From Candidatus Marinarcus aquaticus (GTDB lineage Bacteria; Campylobacterota; Campylobacteria; Campylobacterales; Arcobacteraceae): a stretch of 64,000 nucleotides of DNA. The stretch is from the NCBI RefSeq assembly GCF_004116335.1, contig NZ_PDKN01000004.1, positions 1 to 64,000 on the forward strand, read 5' to 3'. Shown piece after piece: positions 17,897 to 26,897 of the stretch; positions within the stretch are counted from its first letter, which is position 1; every line of letters begins with the position of its first letter. Position numbers and translations under genes: made by a program. The notes below the pieces were generated by a model. The model ran no database searches, was not told the DNA's origin, and worked only from the letters and a program-made list of their open reading frames with translations.

Positions 17897-20068
17897 TTAG
17901 TCTCTTTTCTCTTTTCTTCGGTCCCGTTTGACCAACTTAATATAAAAAATGGTTTTATCCTCTTTGTTTTCAAACAACAATTGTGCCCCAATTTTTTGTA
18001 TGAGCAGTTTGACAATAAAAAGATTAATGCCTGCATCTTTATTGACTTTCTCTTCATAACTGTCAGAGAAAACTTCATCAATGATACGTTTAGAGGTCCC
18101 TTTTGCATTATCTTCACACATGATAATGACCTCTTTCCCCTCTTCAATAATATTAAGTTTGATGGCACCTTTTTCTATATTGTTGACAATGAGTTGATGC
18201 ACACTGTTTCTCAATAAATTGGTGATAATTTGTCGTAAATCATTAAATACTCCAAAACAGAAAATCTCTTTAGAGGCATTCAATTCAATGAAGATGTTGT
18301 GCAATTGACACTCTTTTTTAACCAATGCAATTGATTCATTGACTGCTGAGTAAACATTAAATTTATCACTGTCATTCTCTTCACTGAAAAAAGTTTTAAA
18401 CTCATTGAGTGTGATGGAGAGTGTTTTGAGTTGATACTCAATCTCTTCTTGAATCATTTTAAGTTGAGTCAAATCCAACGATTCATTTTCAATACGGGCT
18501 TTTAAATTGGCCAATTCAATCGTGATATTGGACATAGGTGTTTTCCATTGATGTGAAACTGAATCCAAAATTTTCCCCATAAGAATAATACGTGTCTTTT
18601 GCATCAAAGTTTCATCACGCATTTTAATCTCATTGAGTTTATTGGACAAATCCTCTTTTAAAAGATTATTGATTTTTTTAAGCTGTTTAGCATCGGTGAT
18701 ATTGACACGAATTGAGGTATACCCAATGATTTCATTATTAATATCATATTTGGGCAAAATGATACCCCGTACCCAATAAGAGTTTCCATTTTTATCTCGG
18801 TTTTTAACTTCACCTTCCCAACGCTTCTTGGTTCGCAATTCATACCACATATTTTCAAAAAACTTTTTAGACATATCAGGATGTCTTAGTACATTGATGT
18901 TTCGACCTATAAGCTCATTTTTACTGTACCCTGCAATATTACAGAAAGCTTCAGTAATATAGGTAATAAACCCGCTTTTATCGGTCTCTATCATGATTAC
19001 ATATTTATCAATGGCATTGACCAAATCATCATATTTTTTTCGTAATGCTTGTGTTCGAATACGGTCAAGATGTGAAATAAAAATGACCAAAATCACTAAA
19101 AATGCAACACTCAACGAAATCCATAATATCCAATAACTCATCTGCTCTATGACATCCAACTCGGACTCTTCATTCATAGAGTAACCCATTAAATAGAGAT
19201 TGTGTTCATTGGTTAAGGCGTGTTGTAAAGGGATAAATACCATCGCTTGAACGCGTTTTTCAAACTCAAAAGGCACAGCAAACTCTTGTTGTGTATTCAT
19301 GTTTTTTACAATCTTTTCTTGCTGTTGAGATGCAATGAGTTGCATCATCTCCTCTTTATATCGAAAAATTTTGTGTGTTGAATTTTCAATGGCATATTTA
19401 TTGTTGATTAAAAAATCACTGAACTCATTGCTTGCTGAATGTGCTTGCATTTTTTTATCGTATAAAAAGAAGATGTCGTATTCAGTTTTTTTCTCCACCA
19501 TATTGGCAAGATAGTCCAAGCTCAACTCAAACTCAATGGCACCAATATGTTTTAAATCGTTATCAAAAAGAGGTTTTGTGACCACCAGTGATGCTTTGTT
19601 ATTGGCTATTTCAATACTGGACATCTCTTTAAGTGTTGAGTTTGCAAAAATCAGACTCTTTTTTTGTACGGTATGTTCAATGGGATTGGCTTTGTCATCC
19701 ATGGTTAAAAAAAGAACATTATTGGGAAAATAAAAACTGATATTTTTCACCCCATAACTTTTATAATAAAAAAATTTTTGTTTGAGGTATTCGTAGAGTT
19801 GTTGCTGTTCTTGTTTTAAATGATGTGTGGCTTGTTTGAAACTTTCAACCACTTTATCATCATAAAGTAAATCATTGAAAAAAATCAGCTCGCTGAGTTT
19901 TTGATGCTCTTCAATGACACTTTTATACGCCATTTTGACGTGTTGTATCTCTTTTTGCAGTTGTAAAGTAGTTTGTTGTTGTTTGTAAGAGTGGTTTGCT
20001 ACAAAAAGGACCACACTTACAATACAAAAAAGCACCCCATATTTGAGTGCCAAACTCTTTTTATTCAT
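17897..20068 (-). CDS. Membrane sensor histidine kinase with PAS domain
   Basis: 723 residues. Membrane helices at about 8-26 and 313-334 flank a large periplasmic sensor region. The PAS domain (about 345-460) includes ITYITEAFCNIAGYSKNELIG. His506 in SHQWKTPMSNI is the phospho-acceptor, a variant of the HQWRQPL box. The ATPase domain is short and weakly conserved: NLLRNSVHQ and DNAKGTS are seen, but the last glycine motif is degraded (DAGINLFIVKLL), so its kinase activity may be low. It begins 4 bases after the receiver gene. Confidence 0.85.
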   Translation of the reverse strand: MNKKSLALKYGVLFCIVSVVLFVANHSYKQQQTTLQLQKEIQHVKMAYKSVIEEHQKLSELIFFNDLLYDDKVVESFKQATHHLKQEQQQLYEYLKQKFFYYKSYGVKNISFYFPNNVLFLTMDDKANPIEHTVQKKSLIFANSTLKEMSSIEIANNKASLVVTKPLFDNDLKHIGAIEFELSLDYLANMVEKKTEYDIFFLYDKKMQAHSASNEFSDFLINNKYAIENSTHKIFRYKEEMMQLIASQQQEKIVKNMNTQQEFAVPFEFEKRVQAMVFIPLQHALTNEHNLYLMGYSMNEESELDVIEQMSYWILWISLSVAFLVILVIFISHLDRIRTQALRKKYDDLVNAIDKYVIMIETDKSGFITYITEAFCNIAGYSKNELIGRNINVLRHPDMSKKFFENMWYELRTKKRWEGEVKNRDKNGNSYWVRGIILPKYDINNEIIGYTSIRVNITDAKQLKKINNLLKEDLSNKLNEIKMRDETLMQKTRIILMGKILDSVSHQWKTPMSNITIELANLKARIENESLDLTQLKMIQEEIEYQLKTLSITLNEFKTFFSEENDSDKFNVYSAVNESIALVKKECQLHNIFIELNASKEIFCFGVFNDLRQIITNLLRNSVHQLIVNNIEKGAIKLNIIEEGKEVIIMCEDNAKGTSKRIIDEVFSDSYEEKVNKDAGINLFIVKLLIQKIGAQLLFENKEDKTIFYIKLVKRDRRKEKRD

Positions 20069-20072
20069 TCAA

Positions 20073-20444
20073 CTACGACTTTAAAACTTCAGTAATTTTA
20101 CTCTCTAAAGCTTGCAGTGAATCAAACGGTTTCATCACATAATTGGTTGCACCCTCTTTATGTGATTTCAACACCCTATCCAACGTTGAATACGCGGTCA
20201 TCATAACAATTTTTTGTGCTGGATTTTTAACCATGATTTTTTCTAATGCTTCTAAACCATTCATTTGAGGCATCATGATGTCTAATAAAACCAAATCAAA
20301 ACTGTCTCGATTAACCGCATCTACTCCTATAACAGGGTTAGAAAAGGTTGAAACCGTGTACTTGCCTGATTTACTCAAAAACCGATTCAACATCGTTAAA
20401 ATTTCTGTTTCATCATCAATAATTGCAATTTTATATGTGCTCAT
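20073..20444 (-). CDS. Single-domain response regulator
   Basis: 123 residues, receiver domain only. The acidic pair Asp10-Asp11, phospho-acceptor Asp55 in LLDIMMPQMNG, TAYS and the KPFD lysine are intact. It has no output domain, so it probably signals by protein contact, like CheY. It lies between a CZB chemoreceptor (9 bases upstream) and two sensor kinases, and is the only regulator in this cluster. Confidence 0.88.
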   Translation of the reverse strand: MSTYKIAIIDDETEILTMLNRFLSKSGKYTVSTFSNPVIGVDAVNRDSFDLVLLDIMMPQMNGLEALEKIMVKNPAQKIVMMTAYSTLDRVLKSHKEGATNYVMKPFDSLQALESKITEVLKS

Positions 20445-20453
20445 TTTGCTCTC

Positions 20454-21857
20454 CTACTTTTTATCAAAAAGATCTTTAGCCGCTTTTTTCATCACCGATT
20501 CATTTTTCTCTTCTAAAATTTTATCCAAATAATAGAAGACCTCTTCACTCGCATTTTCAACTAATGCAATCTTATCTTCAATCAGTTGTTTCGAGCATGC
20601 TACGGCTAACCCAGAACACTCTTCTGCTAAAATATTGGCTTCATGGTGGACGGTGTGATGGTGTTTTTCTAAGTGTTTATATGAAGGCACAAAACTGAAC
20701 TCTTCTCGTCCAAGTCCTGTGTCGTACCATTTCCCTAATCGACAATTGTGGTGATCAACCGCTTTAAAGCTGTGTTCTCCACCAAAAATTAATTGATACA
20801 AGTTATTTTTATAAATCACGTGATCCAGTTTTGCGAGGTTAATGAAAATTTTATTTGAAATGCTCTCAACTTCATACACCGATCGATTTGAGTTACGTTG
20901 GAATTTGTTCATTAAATCATTTAACACTGCTACTCGGTTTTTTGTTTCGTTCACTACACCAGCAACCACATCGGAACTCTCTTTGATGCGTTGTGTCTCT
21001 AAGTGAATTGAATCCACCACATCTTTAATCTGTTTCGCAGCATCCGCACTTCGTGTTGCAAGGTTTCGAACCTCTTGAGCAACCACCGCAAAACCTTTTC
21101 CTGCTTCACCTGCGGTTGCCGCTTCAACAGCCGCATTGAGAGATAAAATATTGGTTTGGAAAGCGATATTTTGAATGAGGGTGATGACTTCTGAAATATC
21201 TTTTCCTTTAACAACTAAAGAGTTCACCACTTCATTTTCAATCTCAATTTGTTGATGCAAATTACCCGTGTCTTTAACAATCTCTTGTGTTAAAGATAAA
21301 CCTTCTGTAGAACCTGAAGCCGTCTCTTTAGACTCTTTCATCATCTCTTGCAGTTCATCCAACAAAGAAAGATAGGTTGTTTGAGTATTGGTCAATGAAA
21401 GTGTCATATTTTTATTGTGTCGCTCTAAAAGCCCTCCCTCTTTGTTATCATGTACAGAGGTTTTTTTAAGTGCCACAATTTTATATCCAGCATGTTCAAC
21501 AATCATCACTTTCGCTTCGCAATCATCCATGATAAGAAAATCGTTTCTCTCTAACACAGCTTCTAACACCACAGAGAAATCACTGATATTATTTTTTGCC
21601 AATGTATTTGCAAAATAGACTTTATTCTTAGGATCAAAAACAACCAGACCCTCTTCTTGAGAAACAGCGGCTATGATTTTAAAGAGCGCAAGTTCATTTT
21701 TTACTTCTGTACAATCTTCCTCTTTGGGTGCTTTTGAAAGTTCAGTTTGTAAAGAGTTAATGATATTATTTTTTGTTTCAATCTCTTTTTTCAGTTGCTC
21801 AATCTGTGCTTCTAAATGAAGAATTTCAGACTGCATTTTTTGATTTCTAAAAAACAT
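20454..21857 (-). CDS. Soluble chemoreceptor with C-terminal zinc-binding CZB domain (TlpD-like)
   Basis: 467 residues and no membrane segment. An N-terminal coiled coil (about 8-45) leads into a small sensor-like region, then the methyl-accepting signalling hairpin whose tip reads [23 protein letters not shown], then a CZB domain (about 365-450) with [14 protein letters not shown] and the His-rich HHHTVHHEA that bind zinc through three His and one Cys. In Helicobacter, TlpD of this build senses oxidants such as HOCl through the zinc site; the same role is inferred here. It opens the tightly packed gene run 21857-12900. Confidence 0.9.
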   Translation of the reverse strand: MFFRNQKMQSEILHLEAQIEQLKKEIETKNNIINSLQTELSKAPKEEDCTEVKNELALFKIIAAVSQEEGLVVFDPKNKVYFANTLAKNNISDFSVVLEAVLERNDFLIMDDCEAKVMIVEHAGYKIVALKKTSVHDNKEGGLLERHNKNMTLSLTNTQTTYLSLLDELQEMMKESKETASGSTEGLSLTQEIVKDTGNLHQQIEIENEVVNSLVVKGKDISEVITLIQNIAFQTNILSLNAAVEAATAGEAGKGFAVVAQEVRNLATRSADAAKQIKDVVDSIHLETQRIKESSDVVAGVVNETKNRVAVLNDLMNKFQRNSNRSVYEVESISNKIFINLAKLDHVIYKNNLYQLIFGGEHSFKAVDHHNCRLGKWYDTGLGREEFSFVPSYKHLEKHHHTVHHEANILAEECSGLAVACSKQLIEDKIALVENASEEVFYYLDKILEEKNESVMKKAAKDLFDKK

Positions 21858-21934
21858 TGATCTGCCTTAGTTAACGTTATATTGTGCTGGATTGTACAAA
21901 AAGTTTCATAAATAACACATAAAATGATTTTAAG

Positions 21935-23068
21935 CTAGATCGATTTCGAGCAACTTACAGCACTAGAGAAAGCAAATTGAAAATTATATCCACCCAACTC
22001 TCCGGTGACATCCAAACACTCCCCTAAGAAATAAAGATTTTTTTGTAATTTACTTTGCAGTGTCAACTCATCTATTTCCAAAGTACAGACTCCTCCTTTG
22101 GTCACTTCAGCTTTGGTATAACCGAAGTTTCCTGCAGGAGAGAAGGTATAATTTTTTAATAACATTAACTTATTTTTCTCTTCATTGTTTAAAGCACTGA
22201 TGGGTTGATCTTTGAGTTCAACTGATTTTAAAAATTCTGATACAAAACGTTTTGGTAAAGGAAGTGCTGAACTGATATGTTTGTTACTTTTCATAAACTT
22301 TTCTAATGCTTTTTGAGGTAAAAAATCAATACTCAATTGTCCCTTTTCCCAAAAAAGGGAGGCATTTAAAATCACAGGTCCCGAACACCCTTTATGGGCA
22401 AATAAAAACGAACCTTCAAACTCTTTATTGCCCACTTTTACCAGTGCAGGCAAAGAGAGACCACTTAATTGTTTGAACCAAAACTGCTCTTTTTGTACGG
22501 TAAATCCTACAAGTGCAGGAGAGAGTCTTTGCACCGTGTGTCCAAACTGTTTGGCCACATCAAAAGCAATGGAACTTGCACCTAAAGAAGGGTAAGACAA
22601 ACCACCGCTTGCCATGACCAAATGCTCACACTCAATTTTACCTTTACTTGTATGCAAGGTATACTCTTGATTGTATGTCACCTCTTTGAGTTCACAATTG
22701 AGTTTCAAATCCACATGTGAAATCAGTTTTGAAAACATATCCGTCACCTCTTGGGCACTGTTACAAAAGTACGTTCCTTTGACAATCTTTTCAACAATTT
22801 TAGGTTTGACATGATGTTGATTAAAAAAAGCCAGTAAATCGTGTTGATCGAAGTTTTTAAGTATGTTATGCACAAACGTTTGATGGCCTAAATAGTGTTT
22901 TTCACTCATGTACTTATTGGTGACATTACACTTAGCTCCACCGCTCACACGGATTTTGGCTCCAATTTTTGCATTGCTTTCAAGTAAACAAATCTTTCTG
23001 TTTTTAAGAAGTGAAGCGAGCATCAATCCACTTGCTCCCGCTCCCACTATGACTATATCATATTTCAA
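21935..23068 (-). CDS. HI0933/YhiN-family FAD-binding flavoprotein
   Basis: 377 residues. The N-terminal dinucleotide fold IVGAGASGLMLASLL binds FAD; VSGGAKCNVTN and the C-terminal GELGGYNFQFAFSSA are the family hallmarks. Relatives are called NAD(P)/FAD-dependent oxidoreductases; the substrate is unknown. The start is a TTG overlapping the ArsS-like kinase stop, and no other start would keep the FAD-binding strand. It is the last gene of the Spy-ArsR-ArsS run. Confidence 0.88.
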   Translation of the reverse strand: MKYDIVIVGAGASGLMLASLLKNRKICLLESNAKIGAKIRVSGGAKCNVTNKYMSEKHYLGHQTFVHNILKNFDQHDLLAFFNQHHVKPKIVEKIVKGTYFCNSAQEVTDMFSKLISHVDLKLNCELKEVTYNQEYTLHTSKGKIECEHLVMASGGLSYPSLGASSIAFDVAKQFGHTVQRLSPALVGFTVQKEQFWFKQLSGLSLPALVKVGNKEFEGSFLFAHKGCSGPVILNASLFWEKGQLSIDFLPQKALEKFMKSNKHISSALPLPKRFVSEFLKSVELKDQPISALNNEEKNKLMLLKNYTFSPAGNFGYTKAEVTKGGVCTLEIDELTLQSKLQKNLYFLGECLDVTGELGGYNFQFAFSSAVSCSKSI

Positions 23069-24315
23069 ACGTGCTCTTTTTGTACTATTTTAAATTGGTT
23101 TATACCATTTTCATGATTATATTTCAAGCTGTAATCACTGGCATTTAAAATCGAGTGCACGATATAAAGCCCCAATCCAAAGCTCTGTTTGTTTTTTTGT
23201 TCATTGGCAAAAAACGGTTCAAAATAGTTTGTCAAATCATATTTTAAAGGTTCACCTTCATTCTCAAATACAATCTCTTGACCTTGCGTTTTAATACAAA
23301 CTTGTTTGTTCGGGGAATACTTAATGGCATTATCAATAAGGTTTTTTACTGCTAAAGTCATAAGTTTAAAGTTCACATGCAGTTTAAGATTCTCAAACTC
23401 ACATTTGATTTCATCCTCTTCAAGCATTAAAATATCCACCGCATTATCGACAATATCATTTAAATAGTAGTAACTTTTTTCAAAATGTTTCGAAGAAGAA
23501 ATCAACTCTTCAATTGAGCTGAACTCATTGATCAGACTCTCTAAACGATTAAAAACGTTTTTCATCTTTTCATCGTTTTGTTCATCGTGTGGCAGTTGCG
23601 TTAAAAACTTCCCTTTAGTAATAGGAGTTTTGAGTTCATGCATGATGTTTCGTATAAAAACATTTCGAGACTCTTTGATCTCTTTGAGACGTTGTGCTGC
23701 TTTTTTAAACTCTCTCGCTAATGCTGAAACTTCATCGTTTTTATTCGTATCACACCCTTGGATATCAAAGTTTTCTTCAGCTAAGTTCATCACTTTCTCT
23801 TTTAACTGTTTGAGTGGATAGATTTTACGATACGTGGTTAAATACGCAAAACACATTCCAATAAGAAGCAGAGTAAACACCGCCATAATATAAACCCTAC
23901 CATTTCGTATCTCTGCTTGAGTATCTTTTAGAATAATTTCAAAACGATTGTTTTCTTGTTTTAAATAGATATAGTACTCCCCTTTTAATTGTAAAACTCG
24001 AAAGAGTATATCTCGATAAAAACGTTCAAACTCTACTTTTGTTTTTGGGTTGTATTTTAAAGCAGAAATCTCTTTTTTATCTTCACTGTAAGTAAAGCCA
24101 ATCTCATCCATGGCATTAATAAAAGGTTGTGTTGCTTTATGGTTTTCAAAGTATTCTCTTAAAACCATTCGTGCAACAGGTGAGTATTTCTTTTTTATAT
24201 GGTGGTCTCTCTCTTCTATAGCATGCCCCATAAGAATTAAAAAGCTGATTGCCAGCAAAATAAGTGTAATGACAAACGTAATGGTCAGAGTAAAGAGAAT
24301 AGAATCACGTCTCAT
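23065..24315 (-). CDS. ArsS-family sensor histidine kinase
   Basis: 416 residues. Membrane helices at about 9-30 and 137-158 flank a small periplasmic sensor. A HAMP-like linker is followed by His226 in MHELKTPITKG and an ATPase domain (LIDNAIKYS, SFGLGLYIVHSI). It resembles ArsS (HP0165) of Helicobacter pylori, which responds to acid, and the RacS kinase of Campylobacter. ATGA overlaps join it to the regulator before it, and its stop overlaps the flavoprotein start after it. With a Spy-like gene in front, envelope or metal stress is also a possible input. Confidence 0.9.
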   Translation of the reverse strand: MRRDSILFTLTITFVITLILLAISFLILMGHAIEERDHHIKKKYSPVARMVLREYFENHKATQPFINAMDEIGFTYSEDKKEISALKYNPKTKVEFERFYRDILFRVLQLKGEYYIYLKQENNRFEIILKDTQAEIRNGRVYIMAVFTLLLIGMCFAYLTTYRKIYPLKQLKEKVMNLAEENFDIQGCDTNKNDEVSALAREFKKAAQRLKEIKESRNVFIRNIMHELKTPITKGKFLTQLPHDEQNDEKMKNVFNRLESLINEFSSIEELISSSKHFEKSYYYLNDIVDNAVDILMLEEDEIKCEFENLKLHVNFKLMTLAVKNLIDNAIKYSPNKQVCIKTQGQEIVFENEGEPLKYDLTNYFEPFFANEQKNKQSFGLGLYIVHSILNASDYSLKYNHENGINQFKIVQKEHV

Positions 24316-24992
24316 TGTACAAACTTATACCCCATACCTCGTATGGTTTGTAAGAACTCAGGCTGTTTAGGATTTGCTTCTATTTTTTGTCGAATTCGGT
24401 TGATGATCACCGCCAAACTTCCTACATTGTCATAATCACTGTTGAGTAAATCTGAGTTCTCAAAAATTTCATCTCGTGAGACGACAAAACCTTCTCGCTT
24501 TAACAACAGTAATACCACTTCATACTCAGCAGCCGTTAATTTGACATATTCGCCATTTTTTCGAATCTCTTTTTTGTCTTCATCAAATTCAAATGTTTTT
24601 TTATTCAATTCAGGTGTGGTTTGACTGTTTTTATTAAAACGTCTTAAAATCGTTTTTACACGTACTTCAAGTTCACGTGGGTCGTATGGTTTAGGCAAGT
24701 AATCATCCGCACCCAATTCTAACGCAATGACTTTATCCGTGATATCACTTCTGGCACTTGAGATAATAATAGGCACATCATGTTTTTTTACGATCTCTTT
24801 ACACAGATCCAAACCATCCATTCCAGGAAGACTTAAATCCAAGATAATCAAATCGTACGAGTGCAAATTCAAACTTGAAAGAGCCAAAAAAGGCTCTTCA
24901 AAGTTCGTTACTTCCATATTAAACTGTTTTAAATATTGGGTCAAGACACACGCCAGTTCGGTATCATCTTCGACCATTGCTATTTTTATCAA
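24312..24992 (-). CDS. OmpR-family response regulator (ArsR/RacR-like)
   Basis: 226 residues. Receiver domain with VEDD, phospho-acceptor Asp52 in ILDLSLPGMDG and the KPYD lysine, then a winged-helix DNA-binding domain (about 130-226; ELGADDYLPK then LTAAEYEVVLLLLKREGFVVSRDEI). The start is TTG 24992 after AAGGA; the ATG five codons later would remove most of the first beta strand. It overlaps the Spy-like gene by 29 bases and the kinase by 4. It probably controls its own operon. Confidence 0.92.
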   Translation of the reverse strand: MIKIAMVEDDTELACVLTQYLKQFNMEVTNFEEPFLALSSLNLHSYDLIILDLSLPGMDGLDLCKEIVKKHDVPIIISSARSDITDKVIALELGADDYLPKPYDPRELEVRVKTILRRFNKNSQTTPELNKKTFEFDEDKKEIRKNGEYVKLTAAEYEVVLLLLKREGFVVSRDEIFENSDLLNSDYDNVGSLAVIINRIRQKIEANPKQPEFLQTIRGMGYKFVQ

Positions 24993-25440
24993 AACGGCAT
25001 CCTTGTTTTAGTTTTTCCTCTTTTAAATCCATTAAGACTCTCAGTTGAGACTTTTGCTTATCCGTTAACACATCATAGACTTTGGAAATCATTTTTGCTC
25101 GTAATTTTATCATATTTTCTTTTTTTGTCATAGCTTGTTGGATGTATTTCTCTTCGTCAAACTTGTCTGCACTGAATGATTCATACGGTGAAGGCATTTG
25201 AGATTTAAACGTTGTCATGATCTTTTGAACTCTCTCTTCTTGCTCTTGTGTTAAATTGAGTTTAAAAAGAAGTGGCATGATGCCCATATGACTTCCTTTC
25301 ATTCCATGAACGCCTTTATAATACGACATTTTTGCTTTTTTCCCATCACATCTTGAATCATTTTGATTCATCATTTGTGCATTTAATAAACTGGCACCTA
25401 AAAGTGTTGCCATTAAACCTGTTATCATTTTTGTTTTCAT
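24964..25440 (-). CDS. Spy/CpxP-like periplasmic protein
   Basis: 158 residues. A signal peptide (MKTKMITGLMATLLGASLLNA) and two LTxxQ-type motifs, LNLTQEQEERV and LTDKQKSQL, mark the Spy/CpxP fold, a cradle-shaped periplasmic chaperone that is often induced by metal or envelope stress. The N-terminal half is Met/His-rich (QMMNQND, KGVHGMKGSHMG), which would suit metal binding. It is first in an operon with the ArsR/ArsS-like pair and may act as their periplasmic partner, as CpxP does for CpxA; this is inferred. Confidence 0.82.
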   Translation of the reverse strand: MKTKMITGLMATLLGASLLNAQMMNQNDSRCDGKKAKMSYYKGVHGMKGSHMGIMPLLFKLNLTQEQEERVQKIMTTFKSQMPSPYESFSADKFDEEKYIQQAMTKKENMIKLRAKMISKVYDVLTDKQKSQLRVLMDLKEEKLKQGCRFDKNSNGRR

Positions 25441-25469
25441 AAAAAACTCCTTAGTGTTTTGTTAATCAA

Positions 25470-25475
25470 ATTATA
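25470..25475 (-). promoter_or_regulatory. -10 hexamer of the Spy-ArsRS operon
   Basis: Complement reads TATAAT, about 30 bases ahead of the ATG at 25440, which has AAGGAG as its ribosome site. Confidence 0.5.
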
Positions 25476-25555
25476 AAATGAGTAAATAAACCAAGCTTAA
25501 ATCCCAGATTAACCGTTTATAAACCATTGTAAGTTTTAAACAATCGCTTTTGAGT

Positions 25556-25561
25556 TATAAT
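25556..25561 (+). promoter_or_regulatory. -10 hexamer of the sulfide-dehydrogenase-type flavoprotein gene
   Basis: TATAAT, 32 bases before the ATG at 25594. It is divergent from the Spy-ArsRS promoter about 80 bases away, so one regulator could serve both. Confidence 0.5.
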
Positions 25562-25593
25562 TATTATTAGTTCAAATAATATAAGGAGTGGTC

Positions 25594-26880
25594 ATGCAAC
25601 GACGAGATTTCTTGCGCTATTCACTTTTTTCTGCTGCCCTGCTCTTTCCACTCTCTAACTTTGCACGTTTTCAAAAAAGTATGCAACCAAAAATTGTGAT
25701 TTGTGGCGGTGGGTATGCAGGATTGAGTGTTGCACACTACTTAAAAGAGCTCAACAATTATTTAGATATTACCATCATAGAGAAAAACAGACGTTTTGTC
25801 TCTTGTCCTTTTTCAAATGCCTATTTAGGTGAAGTTCAAGATATTACTCTATCCTCTTTAACATTTTCATATAAAGATGCCATAAAGAAAAACAAATGTC
25901 GATTTATCAATGAAGAGATTTATGAAATCAATCGAGACAAAAAAGAGGTTTACACCAAATATCAAAATATCTCTTATGATATTCTCATTATGGCTGTAGG
26001 CATTGATTATAACTATGAGGCACTTTTTAACAATGAAAAAACCATCAAAGAGGTTATGAGTAAAGCACCTGCTGGATTAAAACCTCCTTTTGAACATGAA
26101 CAACTCAAAGGTATGATTGAAACCTTTACAAAGGGCAATTTTATTATCACCGTACCCAATGGTTCATACAAATGCCCACCAGCACCCTATGAAAGAGCGT
26201 GCATGATTGCGCACTATTTTCAAACGCATGGTATTGAGGGAAAAGTCATCATTCTTGACCCAAGAGAACAACCTGCAGCCAAACCAAAACAGTTTTTAGA
26301 AGTCTTTAATACGCTTTATAAAAACACCATTGAGTATCATGGACTTACCAACCTTAAAGACATTAACTTTAAAATTAAAGAGGTTTATGTAGAGAGTTTT
26401 GATAAAAAAAACTTTGATTATGTGGATAAAACAGTGCCGTTTGAGCAAGCGAATATCATTCCACCCAACAAAGCCAATGAGCTTATTAAACAGGCAAAAC
26501 TGGAACTCAATGACCACGGTTTTGCCAAACTCAAACCTCCTACTTTTCAATCCAGTATCGATGATGATGTCTATATTTTAGGAGATGCTCAAGGGGAATA
26601 CCCTTTTCCAAAATCAGCACAAATGGCCAACTCCTGTGCACTGAATGTGGCCAATGAGATTGTATCGCGTCTGTATAATTTGCCCTACTCGCTTAAAGAG
26701 AACATGCCAGGTAATATTTGTTATTCATTGGTTTCTGATACCAAAGCGGTCTCCATCATGCACACCTATACGTATGATAAAAAACCAACGGTGAGCAGTT
26801 TTGTTTCTGCTATTGATGAAGGCACCGCATTGTCTGCTAAAAATTGGTATGAAGGGTTAACAGCTGAGCTTTTTAAGTAG
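25594..26880 (+). CDS. Flavocytochrome c sulfide dehydrogenase-type flavoprotein, Tat-exported
   Basis: 428 residues. The start MQRRDFLRYSLFSAALLF is a twin-arginine signal. The mature part has the FAD-binding fold (KIVICGGGYAGLSVAHYL), a SYKCPPAPYERACM segment and a C-terminal FCSD-flavin-binding domain, as in FccB/SoxF, which oxidise sulfide in the periplasm. The ATG at 25594 is preferred over a GTG two codons upstream, which would overlap the ribosome site AAGGAG. No cytochrome subunit (fccA) is adjacent, so the electron acceptor is unknown; other NAD(P)/FAD oxidoreductase roles remain possible. Confidence 0.87.
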   Translation: MQRRDFLRYSLFSAALLFPLSNFARFQKSMQPKIVICGGGYAGLSVAHYLKELNNYLDITIIEKNRRFVSCPFSNAYLGEVQDITLSSLTFSYKDAIKKNKCRFINEEIYEINRDKKEVYTKYQNISYDILIMAVGIDYNYEALFNNEKTIKEVMSKAPAGLKPPFEHEQLKGMIETFTKGNFIITVPNGSYKCPPAPYERACMIAHYFQTHGIEGKVIILDPREQPAAKPKQFLEVFNTLYKNTIEYHGLTNLKDINFKIKEVYVESFDKKNFDYVDKTVPFEQANIIPPNKANELIKQAKLELNDHGFAKLKPPTFQSSIDDDVYILGDAQGEYPFPKSAQMANSCALNVANEIVSRLYNLPYSLKENMPGNICYSLVSDTKAVSIMHTYTYDKKPTVSSFVSAIDEGTALSAKNWYEGLTAELFK

Positions 26881-26897
26881 CCTTTAAAAGGCTACTT
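26875..26897. terminator. Bidirectional terminator between convergent genes
   Basis: AAGTAGCC and GGCTACTT form an 8-bp stem around a 7-base loop, spanning the flavoprotein stop codon and the last codon of mfd. Confidence 0.55.
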
